This document shows positions 17,301 through 24,268 of a DNA stretch of 43,403 bases, in pieces. The position numbers were made by a program, and so were the translations under genes. Below the pieces are notes generated by a model. That model saw only the letters and a list, made by a program, of their open reading frames with translations, was not told the origin of the DNA and ran no database searches. The number at the start of each line of letters is the position of its first letter. Position 1 is the stretch's first letter. The stretch spans positions 1 to 43,403 of the forward strand of contig DAONFG010000031.1 in the NCBI GenBank assembly GCA_035403465.1, read 5' to 3'. The stretch is from JAAYBQ01 sp035403465 (GTDB lineage Bacteria > Spirochaetota > UBA4802 > UBA5550).

Positions 17301-17687
17301 ACGGGGCTGCTTAACTTCGCAAGGGCCGGGCATAATCCCCCGCTTATATTTTCGCGTAAAAGCGGAACGGTTGATGAACTGAAGCCGGCCGGTACAGCAC
17401 TGGGCATCTATGCCGGGCTGGAGTACGTAAACGGAGAACTTTTTCCCGAAAAAGGGGACCGTATTTTATTTTATACCGACGGCCTGACTGAATGCACAAA
17501 CAGTTTTAGAGAAATGTTCGGCACCCGTCGTCTGTCTGATCTATTGAAGGAATCTTCCGGACTGAATCCTGAAGATCTTTCCCGGGGTATAATATCACAA
17601 TTGGAAGAGTTTGCCGGAGACGGATGTTTTAAAGACGATATGACGCTCCTGGTTTTTGATATCCCCGGGAAAACGCATCACTCATGA
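14349..17687 (+). CDS. 7TMR-DISM sensor: histidine kinase + receiver + SpoIIE-type (PPM) phosphatase fusion
   Basis: 1112 residues. A lipoprotein-like signal ends at IISC (Cys24). A periplasmic galactose-binding-like jelly-roll domain follows (about 30-215; GEWKFRWLEDD, YGWYRLHIRF). Seven membrane helices of the 7TMR-DISM type span about 217-405, then a coiled coil. The kinase has HisKA (about 465-535, phospho-acceptor His472 in ITHEFRTPL) and HATPase (about 575-690; NLLSNAFKF, DTGIGI, GTGIGLSL). The receiver (about 738-855) has Asp785 in ISDIMMP and the Lys of KPFSA. The C-terminal PPM/SpoIIE phosphatase (about 870-1108) has metal-binding Asp907 (VAGDFYG), Asp924 (IADVSGHG) and DGLTE, KDDMT. 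It probably senses a sugar-like periplasmic ligand and controls an anti-sigma-antagonist-type partner, which is not in the window. Its end overlaps the convergent fbp by 10 bp. Confidence 0.92.
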   Translation: MKYIKSRILLFGTFILLPVFIISCREGRGPGAMPHAVQGVFQAGDLDLGKDGPVYLRGEWKFRWLEDDPSFANPKYDDSSWPVIATRGYWTKLTGSGPGYGWYRLHIRFNGYKPSEGTKLGLSIPYIKSSYDLYVNGAYVTSSGKFGRSINEAVPQILPRLVMIEVPAGSDEIVIAVRCSNFHHREGGFFETPRLGLYDDVRQRLWQKDFVNVFLIGLILMMGIYHLLIWLGRREDRASLYFTIGCFVIFFRFMAVNSYFEMLFPGAGLFEFKFKTIYMSLPASGMSFILFFNEIYRWGFNKRALNLLIYVCITLIIFVLFFPCRVYSQVSYVYEGTLVLSEIWMFVVIIIAAVKKMKWSMYLLPGYSCLFLTAINDLLAMKLVIDTPQIAAAGLAGLMICQAMVLSERYAWAYRKAKHLSLNLQEEVAIKTGDLLERTREAEEARRGIEKVHAKLVEMESYRNIFFQNITHEFRTPLTIIIGYVERAMDTLGSCNPEELKEQYLVILSNARMLLKLINQLLDISKIESEMMKVKEEPVDLVKLIRSIASFFEYPAAQKGIVFTIDIEGETIIGLFDCEKLEKIMYNLLSNAFKFTGEKGRINIAVRNVDDDVCISISDTGIGISEEKLPRIFERFYQGDNSMKRIFEGTGIGLSLVREYVDLFNGRIDVTSTEGKGSVFTVILPLKKCGLSGDVVPKPDMEQISRSAKIYLSDINSYAKTPKGDYLHETGLNDNETVLIVEDNSDMRSYLREILNTRYTIKEAGNGVEALAIIANLSPDLIISDIMMPVMDGYRLISELKSNPATSHIPVILLTAKVGDDEKIMGLECGADDYIVKPFSARELLTRTDSLVRLYRYQKLMAEKSRIIDAELAVAKEIQAKLIITDASDHHENFFAFFRPYDRVAGDFYGYVEDGDAVHIFIADVSGHGVAAAFLSLVAKNELEVLVRKGVHAATVMEHLNNTICSYTVSGNFMTVFYCVYHRDTGLLNFARAGHNPPLIFSRKSGTVDELKPAGTALGIYAGLEYVNGELFPEKGDRILFYTDGLTECTNSFREMFGTRRLSDLLKESSGLNPEDLSRGIISQLEEFAGDGCFKDDMTLLVFDIPGKTHHS

Positions 17688-19498
17688 TGGGAGGACTGCC
17701 GGGAATCTCCGATCTCCCTGATCTTCTTCAGCAGTTCATCTTTGCGTTTTATCATCTGTTTGCCTACGTATGTATCGCGTACTTTTTTTGGCTCGTCAAA
17801 GTTGGCGATCATCTCGAAGCTGAGCCTGTTCGGTTCCTTCTTTTTACGTAAATCTATTATTTCATCAACGGTCGGCAATATGATCGCGTAGAGCGAGTAT
17901 GGAGTCTGGATCAGTGAATGCCCCCGGTTGAGGTAGGCCTCGGAAAATCCGCCGTCTATGTTGATGGCTCGGCCGTCTGCAGTGGCAATCTTCTGTCCCT
18001 TGCTGATATCGATTGGTGTATGTCCGAATACAATCCGTTCAACATTGAACTCTTCTACAAGCCTGTTCATGAAATCGGGATTGTTGATGTTTTTTCCCCA
18101 GTACAGGGTCTTCTCCCTGTGGCTCGCCCTGTCTTTCAGGAAGTAGCGTTCAAATGTCTTCATGGCATCCTTCCCGAATAGCGGGGATTTTGGACCGCAC
18201 CAGAGGTAGAACATCATAGCGAGCTGGAAGGGTTCCTGTTCCCTGCCTTCAAGGTAGTTCTGGCCTATGTCCTTGATTGTAATCTGTATATGGTCGAGCA
18301 GTTCCTTACCCTTTTTGCCGTAGAGTTCCTCGAAGTTGCCGTCCTCGGTGCTCGGCACAAGGGCGTGTATATTCATTATGTAGTTGTTTATGTGGTAGAG
18401 CTTGCCTTCAACAAAGAGGTATTCCATGAGCCTGCGGATCTGTTTGCTTTTTGTGAACTGGTCAACCAGGTCGTTGATGATAACCTCTTCCTCATCTGTG
18501 AGCTTCAGGGGATCGTCAAGTATGAGTGTGGGGAAGTGCGAATCGGAAAGTGCGGACGTGTCGCCTGACTTTATTATAGCTGCAAGTTTCTCAAGGTTAA
18601 GCCTGAAGTTCATTCCAAGCTGCGGGTACTTGGTGATTATCTGTTCCTCGAGCTTGAACTGGATCATGGCAAGGGTCTTTTCGAGTTTCTTCGATATATC
18701 CATCCTTGCCTTGAGGTTTCCGGTTATCTTTCCGGGATAGAGTTTCTCTGCGAATTCCTTGAGACGCGTGATGTCGATCCCCAGCCTGCCCAGGAATTCA
18801 AGGTTGTCATACCTTACGCTTATCCTGAGTGCCTCGGCAATGAGAGATTTGTTCCCTGCGGCGGCCCCCATCCAGAGTATGTCATGGTTGCCCCAGACGA
18901 ACTTGACGAAGGGTTTGAGGTCACGCTGTGAGAGTATGCGCAGGATCTTGTCCGGCTCGTTCCCCCTGTCAAATACATCGCCGAGTACTATGAGCTGACC
19001 CAGTATTACCTGCTTCACAATTTTTGAAAGTGCTGAAATCATCTTGTCTGCAATAATCTCGTTTTCATATACGACATTGGGTACATGGAAATTGAGTATC
19101 AGGTTTTCAAGAAGAGGCTTCAGGTCCCTGTTTATGCTGTCCCGTATAAGGTCAAAGTCATGGACGCTCTGCACCTTGTACCTGATGATATGCACCAGCG
19201 CGGAGATTACGTCCTGGCGCTCTATGTGAAAGTCCTCGGCTTCGATGTATTTTTCCTTCTTTATTATCCTGTCGAGGTGTTCAAGTTTTTCGTTTGAAAA
19301 GGTCTTGGGCAGCGCCTCGAATGCCGTACGCCATACCAGTCCGAACCGCCCTTTAAGAATTGAAACAAAGCGTTCACCTGCGCCGTGCGGGTCGCTGATC
19401 CAGAGGGTTGTATCGATATTCATTTCAAGGCGCGACTCGATATCGGCCAGTTCCCTGATCATTTCGTGTAAGGTGGTAATGCTCTGCTGTTCTGACAT
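17678..19498 (-). CDS. fbp: class III fructose-1,6-bisphosphatase
   Basis: 606 residues of the large FBPase type best known from Firmicutes, which dephosphorylates fructose 1,6-bisphosphate in gluconeogenesis. It has a calcineurin-like metallophosphoesterase core split by insertions: WISDPHGAGERF (Asp36, His38), VLGDVFDRGNEP (173-182), VWGNHDILWMG (GNHD 203-206), then much later VFGHTPIDISKGQKI and AINIDGGFSEAYLNRGHS. The helical insertions between 210 and 470 are typical. Length agrees with the family (about 600-670). The gene stands alone and is convergent with the kinase gene. An AT-rich spacer of about 200 bp separates it from the divergent M20 peptidase. Confidence 0.93.
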   Translation of the reverse strand: MSEQQSITTLHEMIRELADIESRLEMNIDTTLWISDPHGAGERFVSILKGRFGLVWRTAFEALPKTFSNEKLEHLDRIIKKEKYIEAEDFHIERQDVISALVHIIRYKVQSVHDFDLIRDSINRDLKPLLENLILNFHVPNVVYENEIIADKMISALSKIVKQVILGQLIVLGDVFDRGNEPDKILRILSQRDLKPFVKFVWGNHDILWMGAAAGNKSLIAEALRISVRYDNLEFLGRLGIDITRLKEFAEKLYPGKITGNLKARMDISKKLEKTLAMIQFKLEEQIITKYPQLGMNFRLNLEKLAAIIKSGDTSALSDSHFPTLILDDPLKLTDEEEVIINDLVDQFTKSKQIRRLMEYLFVEGKLYHINNYIMNIHALVPSTEDGNFEELYGKKGKELLDHIQITIKDIGQNYLEGREQEPFQLAMMFYLWCGPKSPLFGKDAMKTFERYFLKDRASHREKTLYWGKNINNPDFMNRLVEEFNVERIVFGHTPIDISKGQKIATADGRAINIDGGFSEAYLNRGHSLIQTPYSLYAIILPTVDEIIDLRKKKEPNRLSFEMIANFDEPKKVRDTYVGKQMIKRKDELLKKIREIGDSRQSSHHE

Positions 19499-19712
19499 AT
19501 ATCCCCCGCCGACAATAAGCCTTCCGTGTAATTTATACTTACCGGAGCAATGTTGTCAATTTATTTTATTGAGTGATATCAATCTGAACATGGAGTGGAA
19601 TCGGCTCTCGTTCTCTGTTTTACGGTTTACGACATAATTATTGACATATTTAAAATTGGAGGATAAGCCGTCCAGCAGTAAGATCCCGGCTGTAAATTAA
19701 ATGGAGCATTCT

Positions 19713-21155
19713 ATGAACTGTTTCGCTGTTATTTCAGTACCTGTTATATTTATGCTGTTCCTGGCTGCCAGGGCAATGAAGGTCAAAGAAAAACACTTTG
19801 AAAGCATAATTATACCTTCAGTTAAAATCAATCCTGCGTCTGCTGCAAAAAAAATTTCAGGTGCAGTGAAGATAAAGACAATCGGTTACGACGACATTGC
19901 GAAAACTGACATGAAGGCTTTCAGGGACTTTGCACGGTACCTGGAGAAGTCCTTTCCGGGCGTGCACAGGTTGATGAAACGCGAAGTGATAAACGGCGCA
20001 AGCCTCCTCTACAGGTGGAACGGCAAAGATAAACAGAAAAAGCCCGTACTCTTTTGCGCACATATAGATGTTGTGCCCGTTGAGCAGGGAACAGAGGGTG
20101 ACTGGAAGTACCCTCCGTTCTCCGGCAAGGTTACCGCAGACTCGGTCTGGGGCAGGGGTACTCAGGACATCAAGAACCAGCTCATCGCACTCCTTGAAGC
20201 CGCAGAGTCAATGATAGCGCAGAAAGTCGTTCCTGAAAGAGACATCTACTTCGCGTTCGGACACGACGAGGAGACCAGGCGTAATGACGGTGCCGACGTG
20301 ATTGCCGGCCGTCTTCAAGAGATGGGGATTTCCTTTGAGTATGTGCTGGACGAAGGCGGCAGCGTTATAGACAATGCAGTTGCAGGTGTAAACAGGCCGA
20401 TCGCATTCATCGGTATTGCAGAGAAGGGATTTGTAAATGTGCATCTCGCGGCAAAGGGTGAGATGGGACATTCCTCCATGCCCCCGGTACATACAGCCGC
20501 CGGAACAATCAGCCGTGCGGTTTCAAGGATAGAATCACATAGCTGTTCCCTTGTGATCACTCCGCCGGTGAAGGTGATGTTCGGTGCGCTTGCGCCGGTG
20601 ATGGGTTTTGGCCGGAAACTTTTCCTTTCGAACCTGTGGCTTTTCGCGCCGCTCTTTAAACTTATTTTTGCCAGGACCCCTTCAGGTGCAGCGTTTCTCA
20701 GGACTACCATGGCCCCTACAATGCTTCAGGGGAGCGGCGCGCCGAATGTACTGCCGCAGTCTGCTTCAGCTGTGGTTAACGCAAGGATCCTGCATGGAGA
20801 GAATTCCGGTACGCTCAGGGCACACATGGAAAAGATTATCTGCGACAGATCGGTCTCTATTGAGATGCACCAGGTGTATGAACCGTCTAAGATATCTCCG
20901 GTTGATTCATACGGTTTCAGGCGGACTGCAGGTGTAATAAAGACACTATGGCCTGAAGCTGTCATTACGCCCTATCCTGTCGTTGGCGGCACTGATTCGC
21001 GTAAGTACGAGGAGCTGACAGACTGTGTTTACAGGTTCACACCCATGCGCCTTGACAACAGCGGGATGAAACAGATGCATGGCACCAATGAGCATATAAG
21101 CCTGAGGAATATTGAAGATTCCATAAAGTTTTATACTGCAATGTTCGCGGGGTAA
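19713..21155 (+). CDS. M20 family metallopeptidase (PM20D1/CPS1-like), membrane-anchored
   Basis: 480 residues. An N-terminal hydrophobic segment (about 1-22) is followed by a di-zinc peptidase fold. Metal and catalytic motifs are FCAHIDVVPVEQG (His, Asp), VWGRGTQDIKNQ (bridging Asp), HDEETRRNDG (general-base Glu) and LDEGGSV, with a C-terminal NEHISL carrying the last metal His. A dimerisation (lid) domain containing GHSSMPP lies between. It resembles carboxypeptidase S and PM20D1 enzymes, which cut or form N-acyl amino acids or hydrolyse small peptides. I chose the ATG at 19713 because GGAG lies upstream; the in-frame ATG at 19701 lacks a ribosome site. Confidence 0.85.
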   Translation: MNCFAVISVPVIFMLFLAARAMKVKEKHFESIIIPSVKINPASAAKKISGAVKIKTIGYDDIAKTDMKAFRDFARYLEKSFPGVHRLMKREVINGASLLYRWNGKDKQKKPVLFCAHIDVVPVEQGTEGDWKYPPFSGKVTADSVWGRGTQDIKNQLIALLEAAESMIAQKVVPERDIYFAFGHDEETRRNDGADVIAGRLQEMGISFEYVLDEGGSVIDNAVAGVNRPIAFIGIAEKGFVNVHLAAKGEMGHSSMPPVHTAAGTISRAVSRIESHSCSLVITPPVKVMFGALAPVMGFGRKLFLSNLWLFAPLFKLIFARTPSGAAFLRTTMAPTMLQGSGAPNVLPQSASAVVNARILHGENSGTLRAHMEKIICDRSVSIEMHQVYEPSKISPVDSYGFRRTAGVIKTLWPEAVITPYPVVGGTDSRKYEELTDCVYRFTPMRLDNSGMKQMHGTNEHISLRNIEDSIKFYTAMFAG

Positions 21156-21177
21156 CCTCACCCTGGCGCATTCACGG

Positions 21178-21203
21178 AAGTGACAGGTGGCGACCCGTCA
21201 CTT
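21178..21203. terminator. convergent hairpin, terminator-like
   Basis: AAGTGAC (21178-21184) pairs with GTCACTT (21197-21203), extended inside by GGT/ACC around the loop GGCG. It sits between two convergent genes and includes the stop codon of the ClpX-like gene. There is no long T run, so efficiency is uncertain. Confidence 0.4.
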
Positions 21204-22676
21204 GGTGTAGTTTTTCTTTATGTAGGCGTCCAGGAAACCCTTGGGATCATCAACTGCTTCACCTGGTATTGTGAAGTTTTCAAGCTTCATAAGGCGTATG
21301 CCGTGGAAGTAGTCGCTGAAGAGTTCAGTGCAGATGACTCTAACCTTTTTACTTTCAGCTTTACTCCTCTCCAGCAGCTTCGCCTTCGCTGGATCGTCAA
21401 ACGTAAGGTATATTCCGTGTTCAATCAGGAATTCCTTCTGGAAGTGGTCCACTCCGTCATCAAGAAGCATTCTTTCAAGGTGCGGTTCGGGATTCAGTGC
21501 AAGGTCAAGGTCAACGTTAAGCTGTTTAATCCCGGTTGAAGGGAGTTTCTTCTCGAATTTAATGAGCAGTTTTTCAAATACGCTGAGCAGTCCCCGCGCG
21601 CCTGTCTTTTCCCTGTGTGCCCTTACCGCAAGTTCGTGAAGCGCCTCGTCAGTGAAATTCAGCTCTATCCCGTAAGCGAGGAAGTCCATTTTTTTTCCAA
21701 GTATGACCGTGCTGAACCTGTTTTTAAGAATCTTGTACAGGCCCTCAACATCCAGTTCATTGAGCACCACGTAAACCGGCAGCCTGCCGACAAACTCGGA
21801 CTCAAACCCGAACTCGATCAGGTCTTCAGTGCGCATATGCCTGATTACTTTTTCAGACATGTTTCCCGTCATACGCTGTTTGTCGAACCCGATGCTCTGC
21901 CTGTTCATGCGCTTGTTTATGATCTCTTCAAGACCGGAAAATGCGCCTGATACAATAAACAGGATGTTTTTTGTGCTGATCTTCTTGCGCGTGACCTTGC
22001 CGGTCCTCTGTGCCTCCATTGCCGCCTCAACCTGTGATGCAAGGTCGTGCGGTGTCTTCAGGTCAACGTCGGAATCTTCCATGAGCTTTAACAGATTCCG
22101 CTGGACGCCGGTGCGTGAAACGTCCGGTCCCATGATGTTTCCCGATGATGCGATTTTGTCGATCTCGTCAATGTAGATTATCCCGTACTCCGCCTTCGAA
22201 ATGTCGCCGTCAGCTTCGTGGACGAGCTCGCGTACCAGATCTTCAACGTCGCCGCCCACGTAACCGGTTTCGCTGAACTTGGTCGCGTCAGCCTTGACAA
22301 ACGGCACGCCGATTTTTTTTGCTATGAGTTTGATTATATATGTCTTGCCCACGCCCGTTGGCCCGATCAGGAGCATGTTGCTTTTTATGTTGCCGATTAT
22401 GCGCTGCTCCTCGGGTATCGCTTTTTCTATCTTCATGCGGTTAAAATGCGTGCAGACCTTTGTGGCTATGACCTCGACTGTTGATTCCTGTCCGACTACA
22501 TACTTATTCAGGTACTCCTCAAGCTCTTCGGGGAGTATGTCAAAGTTTATTTCTGATTCGTGTGTCCTTGTGCCCGGGTGATCTCCGATGGATTCGGGCT
22601 GAACATCTGCCTCGTCAAGGTTCATTTTGAGTATTTCGTTAAATGCTTTTTCCTGTTCAGGAGTGGGTTTGGTCAT
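21198..22676 (-). CDS. ClpX-like AAA+ unfoldase lacking the zinc-binding domain
   Basis: 492 residues. The AAA+ core matches ClpX: Walker A GPTGVGKT (105-112), pore loop GYVG (138-141), Walker B IIYIDEIDK (about 166-174), sensor and arginine-finger region EFVGRLPV, and a C-terminal small domain with REKTGARGL. The N-terminal four-cysteine zinc domain of true ClpX is absent, replaced by about 60 polar residues. A loop with IGF (262-264), the ClpP-docking tripeptide, is kept. The C-terminus carries about 70 extra residues beyond the ClpX core. It is probably a ClpX paralogue with different adaptor or substrate choice. The start at 22676 (ATG) was chosen over a TTG at 22724. No clpP is adjacent. 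Confidence 0.85.
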   Translation of the reverse strand: MTKPTPEQEKAFNEILKMNLDEADVQPESIGDHPGTRTHESEINFDILPEELEEYLNKYVVGQESTVEVIATKVCTHFNRMKIEKAIPEEQRIIGNIKSNMLLIGPTGVGKTYIIKLIAKKIGVPFVKADATKFSETGYVGGDVEDLVRELVHEADGDISKAEYGIIYIDEIDKIASSGNIMGPDVSRTGVQRNLLKLMEDSDVDLKTPHDLASQVEAAMEAQRTGKVTRKKISTKNILFIVSGAFSGLEEIINKRMNRQSIGFDKQRMTGNMSEKVIRHMRTEDLIEFGFESEFVGRLPVYVVLNELDVEGLYKILKNRFSTVILGKKMDFLAYGIELNFTDEALHELAVRAHREKTGARGLLSVFEKLLIKFEKKLPSTGIKQLNVDLDLALNPEPHLERMLLDDGVDHFQKEFLIEHGIYLTFDDPAKAKLLERSKAESKKVRVICTELFSDYFHGIRLMKLENFTIPGEAVDDPKGFLDAYIKKNYTK

Positions 22677-22939
22677 AATTTCTTTAATCCTTATTTTTTC
22701 TGAAACTGCCCTGTTGACGGGCAAACTGTTAATAATAGGTAAAAATTATAAGGATACTGTTTCATATCAAATTCTTTTTAGTAATAAATTTAAAAACTTG
22801 AGTAAAACCAGTTAGAGGCACCCGCAACCCCGTGACTTGTACCCACACCTATTTTCCGGCCCCCAGCCGATTAAAATTTACTGCTGCATTGATTCATTTT
22901 GGCTGGCTATCCATACTTTATTGGTTTTGGACTATTCTT

Positions 22940-22955
22940 AAGTGTTTGAACACTT
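22940..22955. promoter_or_regulatory. perfect 16-bp palindrome, candidate operator
   Basis: AAGTGTT and AACACTT separated by TG. The size and symmetry suit a dimeric regulator, but no second copy was seen in the window and it lies about 130 bp upstream of the nearest good promoter. Confidence 0.3.
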
Positions 22956-23088
22956 TCCGGGGGCATTGAGTTAAAATTGCATAAAGATGAAGATAGAAGT
23001 TAATCACAGCTCTGAAGGGGCAAAGTTTAGTGCCCCATTTTGACATTAACAATCTTTGAAAATTTTTTTATATAAAAACAAAAAAAGC

Positions 23089-23117
23089 TTGCAATATACT
23101 AAACATATATGTACTAT
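23089..23117 (+). promoter_or_regulatory. promoter of the small zinc-ribbon ORF
   Basis: TTGCAA at 23089-23094 and TACTAT at 23112-23117 with a 17-base spacer. The spacer holds the palindrome ACATATATGT. The expected start of transcription is only a few bases before the ATG at 23129, so the leader would be very short. Confidence 0.45.
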
Positions 23118-23128
23118 ACAATTGTTTG

Positions 23129-23254
23129 ATGGTAATGACAATGAACAGTAAAAATATTAAATCTATGATATGTCCTGACTGCGGCTTTTCACTTGTGCCT
23201 GAATCAGGATGTTTTTTCTGCCCCATATGCGGTTTTTCAGCATGTAAAATATGA
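23129..23254 (+). CDS. 41-residue zinc-ribbon protein resembling the NrdJ C-terminal tail
   Basis: The product ends with CPDCGFSLVPESGCFFCPIC and GFSACKI, giving two CxxC pairs and a final Cys. This spacing and wording closely resemble the C-terminal zinc ribbon and redox tail of class II (B12-dependent) ribonucleotide reductase (CPECG...GC..C..CGYSKC). Here it is free-standing, with no reductase gene in the window. It could be a trans-acting redox partner, an inhibitor or domestication remnant, or a general zinc ribbon. Four in-frame ATGs (23129, 23135, 23141 and 23165) are possible starts; none has a strong ribosome site. Confidence 0.55.
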   Translation: MVMTMNSKNIKSMICPDCGFSLVPESGCFFCPICGFSACKI

Positions 23255-23270
23255 ATTAAGAGAGAGTGAG

Positions 23271-23480
23271 ATGAGAACATATGCTACAAAAAAAGAAGAC
23301 CTGGGTTTATTTACGTCTTACAAAAGAGAACAGAGAGGTAAGGGCTTCATTAGAGGGAAAAAAAGTGACAAAGCTGGACAAACCTTTGATGAAACTGTCG
23401 CCAGGATTCTTGAGGAGTTCAGCGGTGAAATTGTAGCAGGCCGAAACATGGGCATGTACCGTATTGATAACTTGATATAA
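23271..23480 (+). CDS. 69-residue basic hypothetical protein
   Basis: ATG at 23271 follows AAGAGAGAGTGAG, a fair ribosome site, 16 bp after the zinc-ribbon ORF, so the two may be co-transcribed. The product is Lys/Arg-rich in its first half (KREQRGKGFIRGKKSDK) and ends with a helix (FDETVARILEEFSGEIVAG). I recognise no family. No signal peptide or membrane segment is visible. Confidence 0.45.
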   Translation: MRTYATKKEDLGLFTSYKREQRGKGFIRGKKSDKAGQTFDETVARILEEFSGEIVAGRNMGMYRIDNLI

Positions 23481-23489
23481 AAAATAATT

Positions 23490-23530
23490 AACGGGGTTTC
23501 AGGGGCGATGCCCCTGAAAAATCCCCGCAG
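23490..23530. repeat. dispersed GC-rich hairpin element
   Basis: GGGGTTTCAGGGGC and GCCCCTGAAAAATCCCC form a long imperfect stem around GAT. The core GGGGCGATGCCCC also occurs, with variations, near 7665, 7795, 11825, 28955 and 30215. Confidence 0.55.
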
Positions 23531-23632
23531 GTAATCGTACACAATGGAGACCGGAATCTCCCCTGAATCCCGCCATTAACCCTAAACAATAAGACCCGCC
23601 ATACAAGGATTCCGGACTTTTGTGAATATAGC

Positions 23633-23670
23633 AAAAAAAACAAGGCTGCCCCAAAGCAGCCTTGTTTTTT
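23633..23670. terminator. bidirectional intrinsic terminator next to tRNA-Leu
   Basis: Arms AACAAGGCTGC and GCAGCCTTGTT with a six-base loop, flanked by A and T runs on the two sides. It directly follows the 3' end of the minus-strand tRNA gene. Confidence 0.9.
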
Positions 23671-23754
23671 TGCCGGAGGAGGGAATCGAACCCTCACGGA
23701 GTTGCCCCCGCCGGATTTTGAGTCCGGTGCGTCTACCAGTTCCACCACTTCGGC
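23671..23754 (-). tRNA. tRNA-Leu (anticodon CAA)
   Basis: The reverse strand folds as an 84-nt class II tRNA. It has acceptor GCCGAAG/CTCCGGC (one A-C mismatch), a D-arm with TGGTAGACGC, and an anticodon arm CCGGA-CTCAAAA-TCCGG with CAA at positions 34-36. A long variable arm GGGGGCAACTCCGT follows, then the T-arm GAGGG-TTCGATT-CCCTC. The discriminator is A. CCA is not encoded; the gene runs straight into the terminator. Leu is supported by the long variable arm and the A73 discriminator. Confidence 0.95.
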
Positions 23755-23815
23755 TTATTTAAAGACAATGTCATTTAACAGGGGTTAGACATTGGTATTA
23801 TCGATCGGTTTTAGT

Positions 23816-24268
23816 TTATTCCTGTTGGGGAATTTCATCAACCTCAATATATTTGCCTTTTGCACGGGCAACAATTTTGCCCATTTCATTCTCGATTTCA
23901 GCCCTGTTTTCAATGACTCTTTTGCTTTTCTTTACAAACCAGCCGCGGATGTAAAGGTTTTCATTGATAAATGCAGGCTGGAGATACCTGATAGTAAGCT
24001 CACTTGTAATCGCCATGATTTCAAGGTACTTATTCACTGTTATCATTGTTTCATCGAGTATTGTGGCAACAATACCTGAGTGAATGATGTTTGGCGAACC
24101 TTCAAGAAGTTCGTGAGCGGCAAATTCGCCGTAGGCTGTTTTTGTGTCATCGTCAAAGCGGAGTTTTAGCTTAAGCCCCACTTCATTTTCCTGACCGCAG
24201 CCGAAACAAATATTATCTTCATATTCTAGCATAGAGGCATTTATTTTGTATATGCGTCTTATTGTCAA
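23816..24268 (-). CDS. hotdog-fold thioesterase (PaaI/4HBT family)
   Basis: 150 residues (138 if it starts at the ATG at 24232). Signature stretches: CFGCGQENEVGLKLKLRF at the N-terminus and IIHSGIVATILDETMITVN, the catalytic helix with HSG and an acidic residue. The strands ITSELTIRYLQPAFI and RVIENRAEIENEMGKIVARAKGKYI follow. Such proteins hydrolyse acyl-CoA thioesters in the cytoplasm; the acyl group is unknown. The TTG at 24268 overlaps the stop of the upstream gene (TTGA), suggesting translational coupling. The ATG alternative has no ribosome site. Confidence 0.82.
   Translation of the reverse strand: MTIRRIYKINASMLEYEDNICFGCGQENEVGLKLKLRFDDDTKTAYGEFAAHELLEGSPNIIHSGIVATILDETMITVNKYLEIMAITSELTIRYLQPAFINENLYIRGWFVKKSKRVIENRAEIENEMGKIVARAKGKYIEVDEIPQQE

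Larger units (their letters stand above)
22677..23128. other. 452-bp intergenic region with palindrome, hairpin and promoter
   Basis: No coding frame is supported. It contains a perfect 16-bp palindrome AAGTGTTTGAACACTT (22940-22955), a hairpin with GGGGCA/TGCCCC arms (23017-23036) followed by ATTTTG, and a promoter just before the small zinc-ribbon ORF. Confidence 0.55.

Noticed and set aside
23488..23748. 86-codon open frame beginning MVELVDAPDSKSGG on the minus strand
   Set aside because: It is the translation of tRNA-Leu and its terminator, a familiar annotation artefact.
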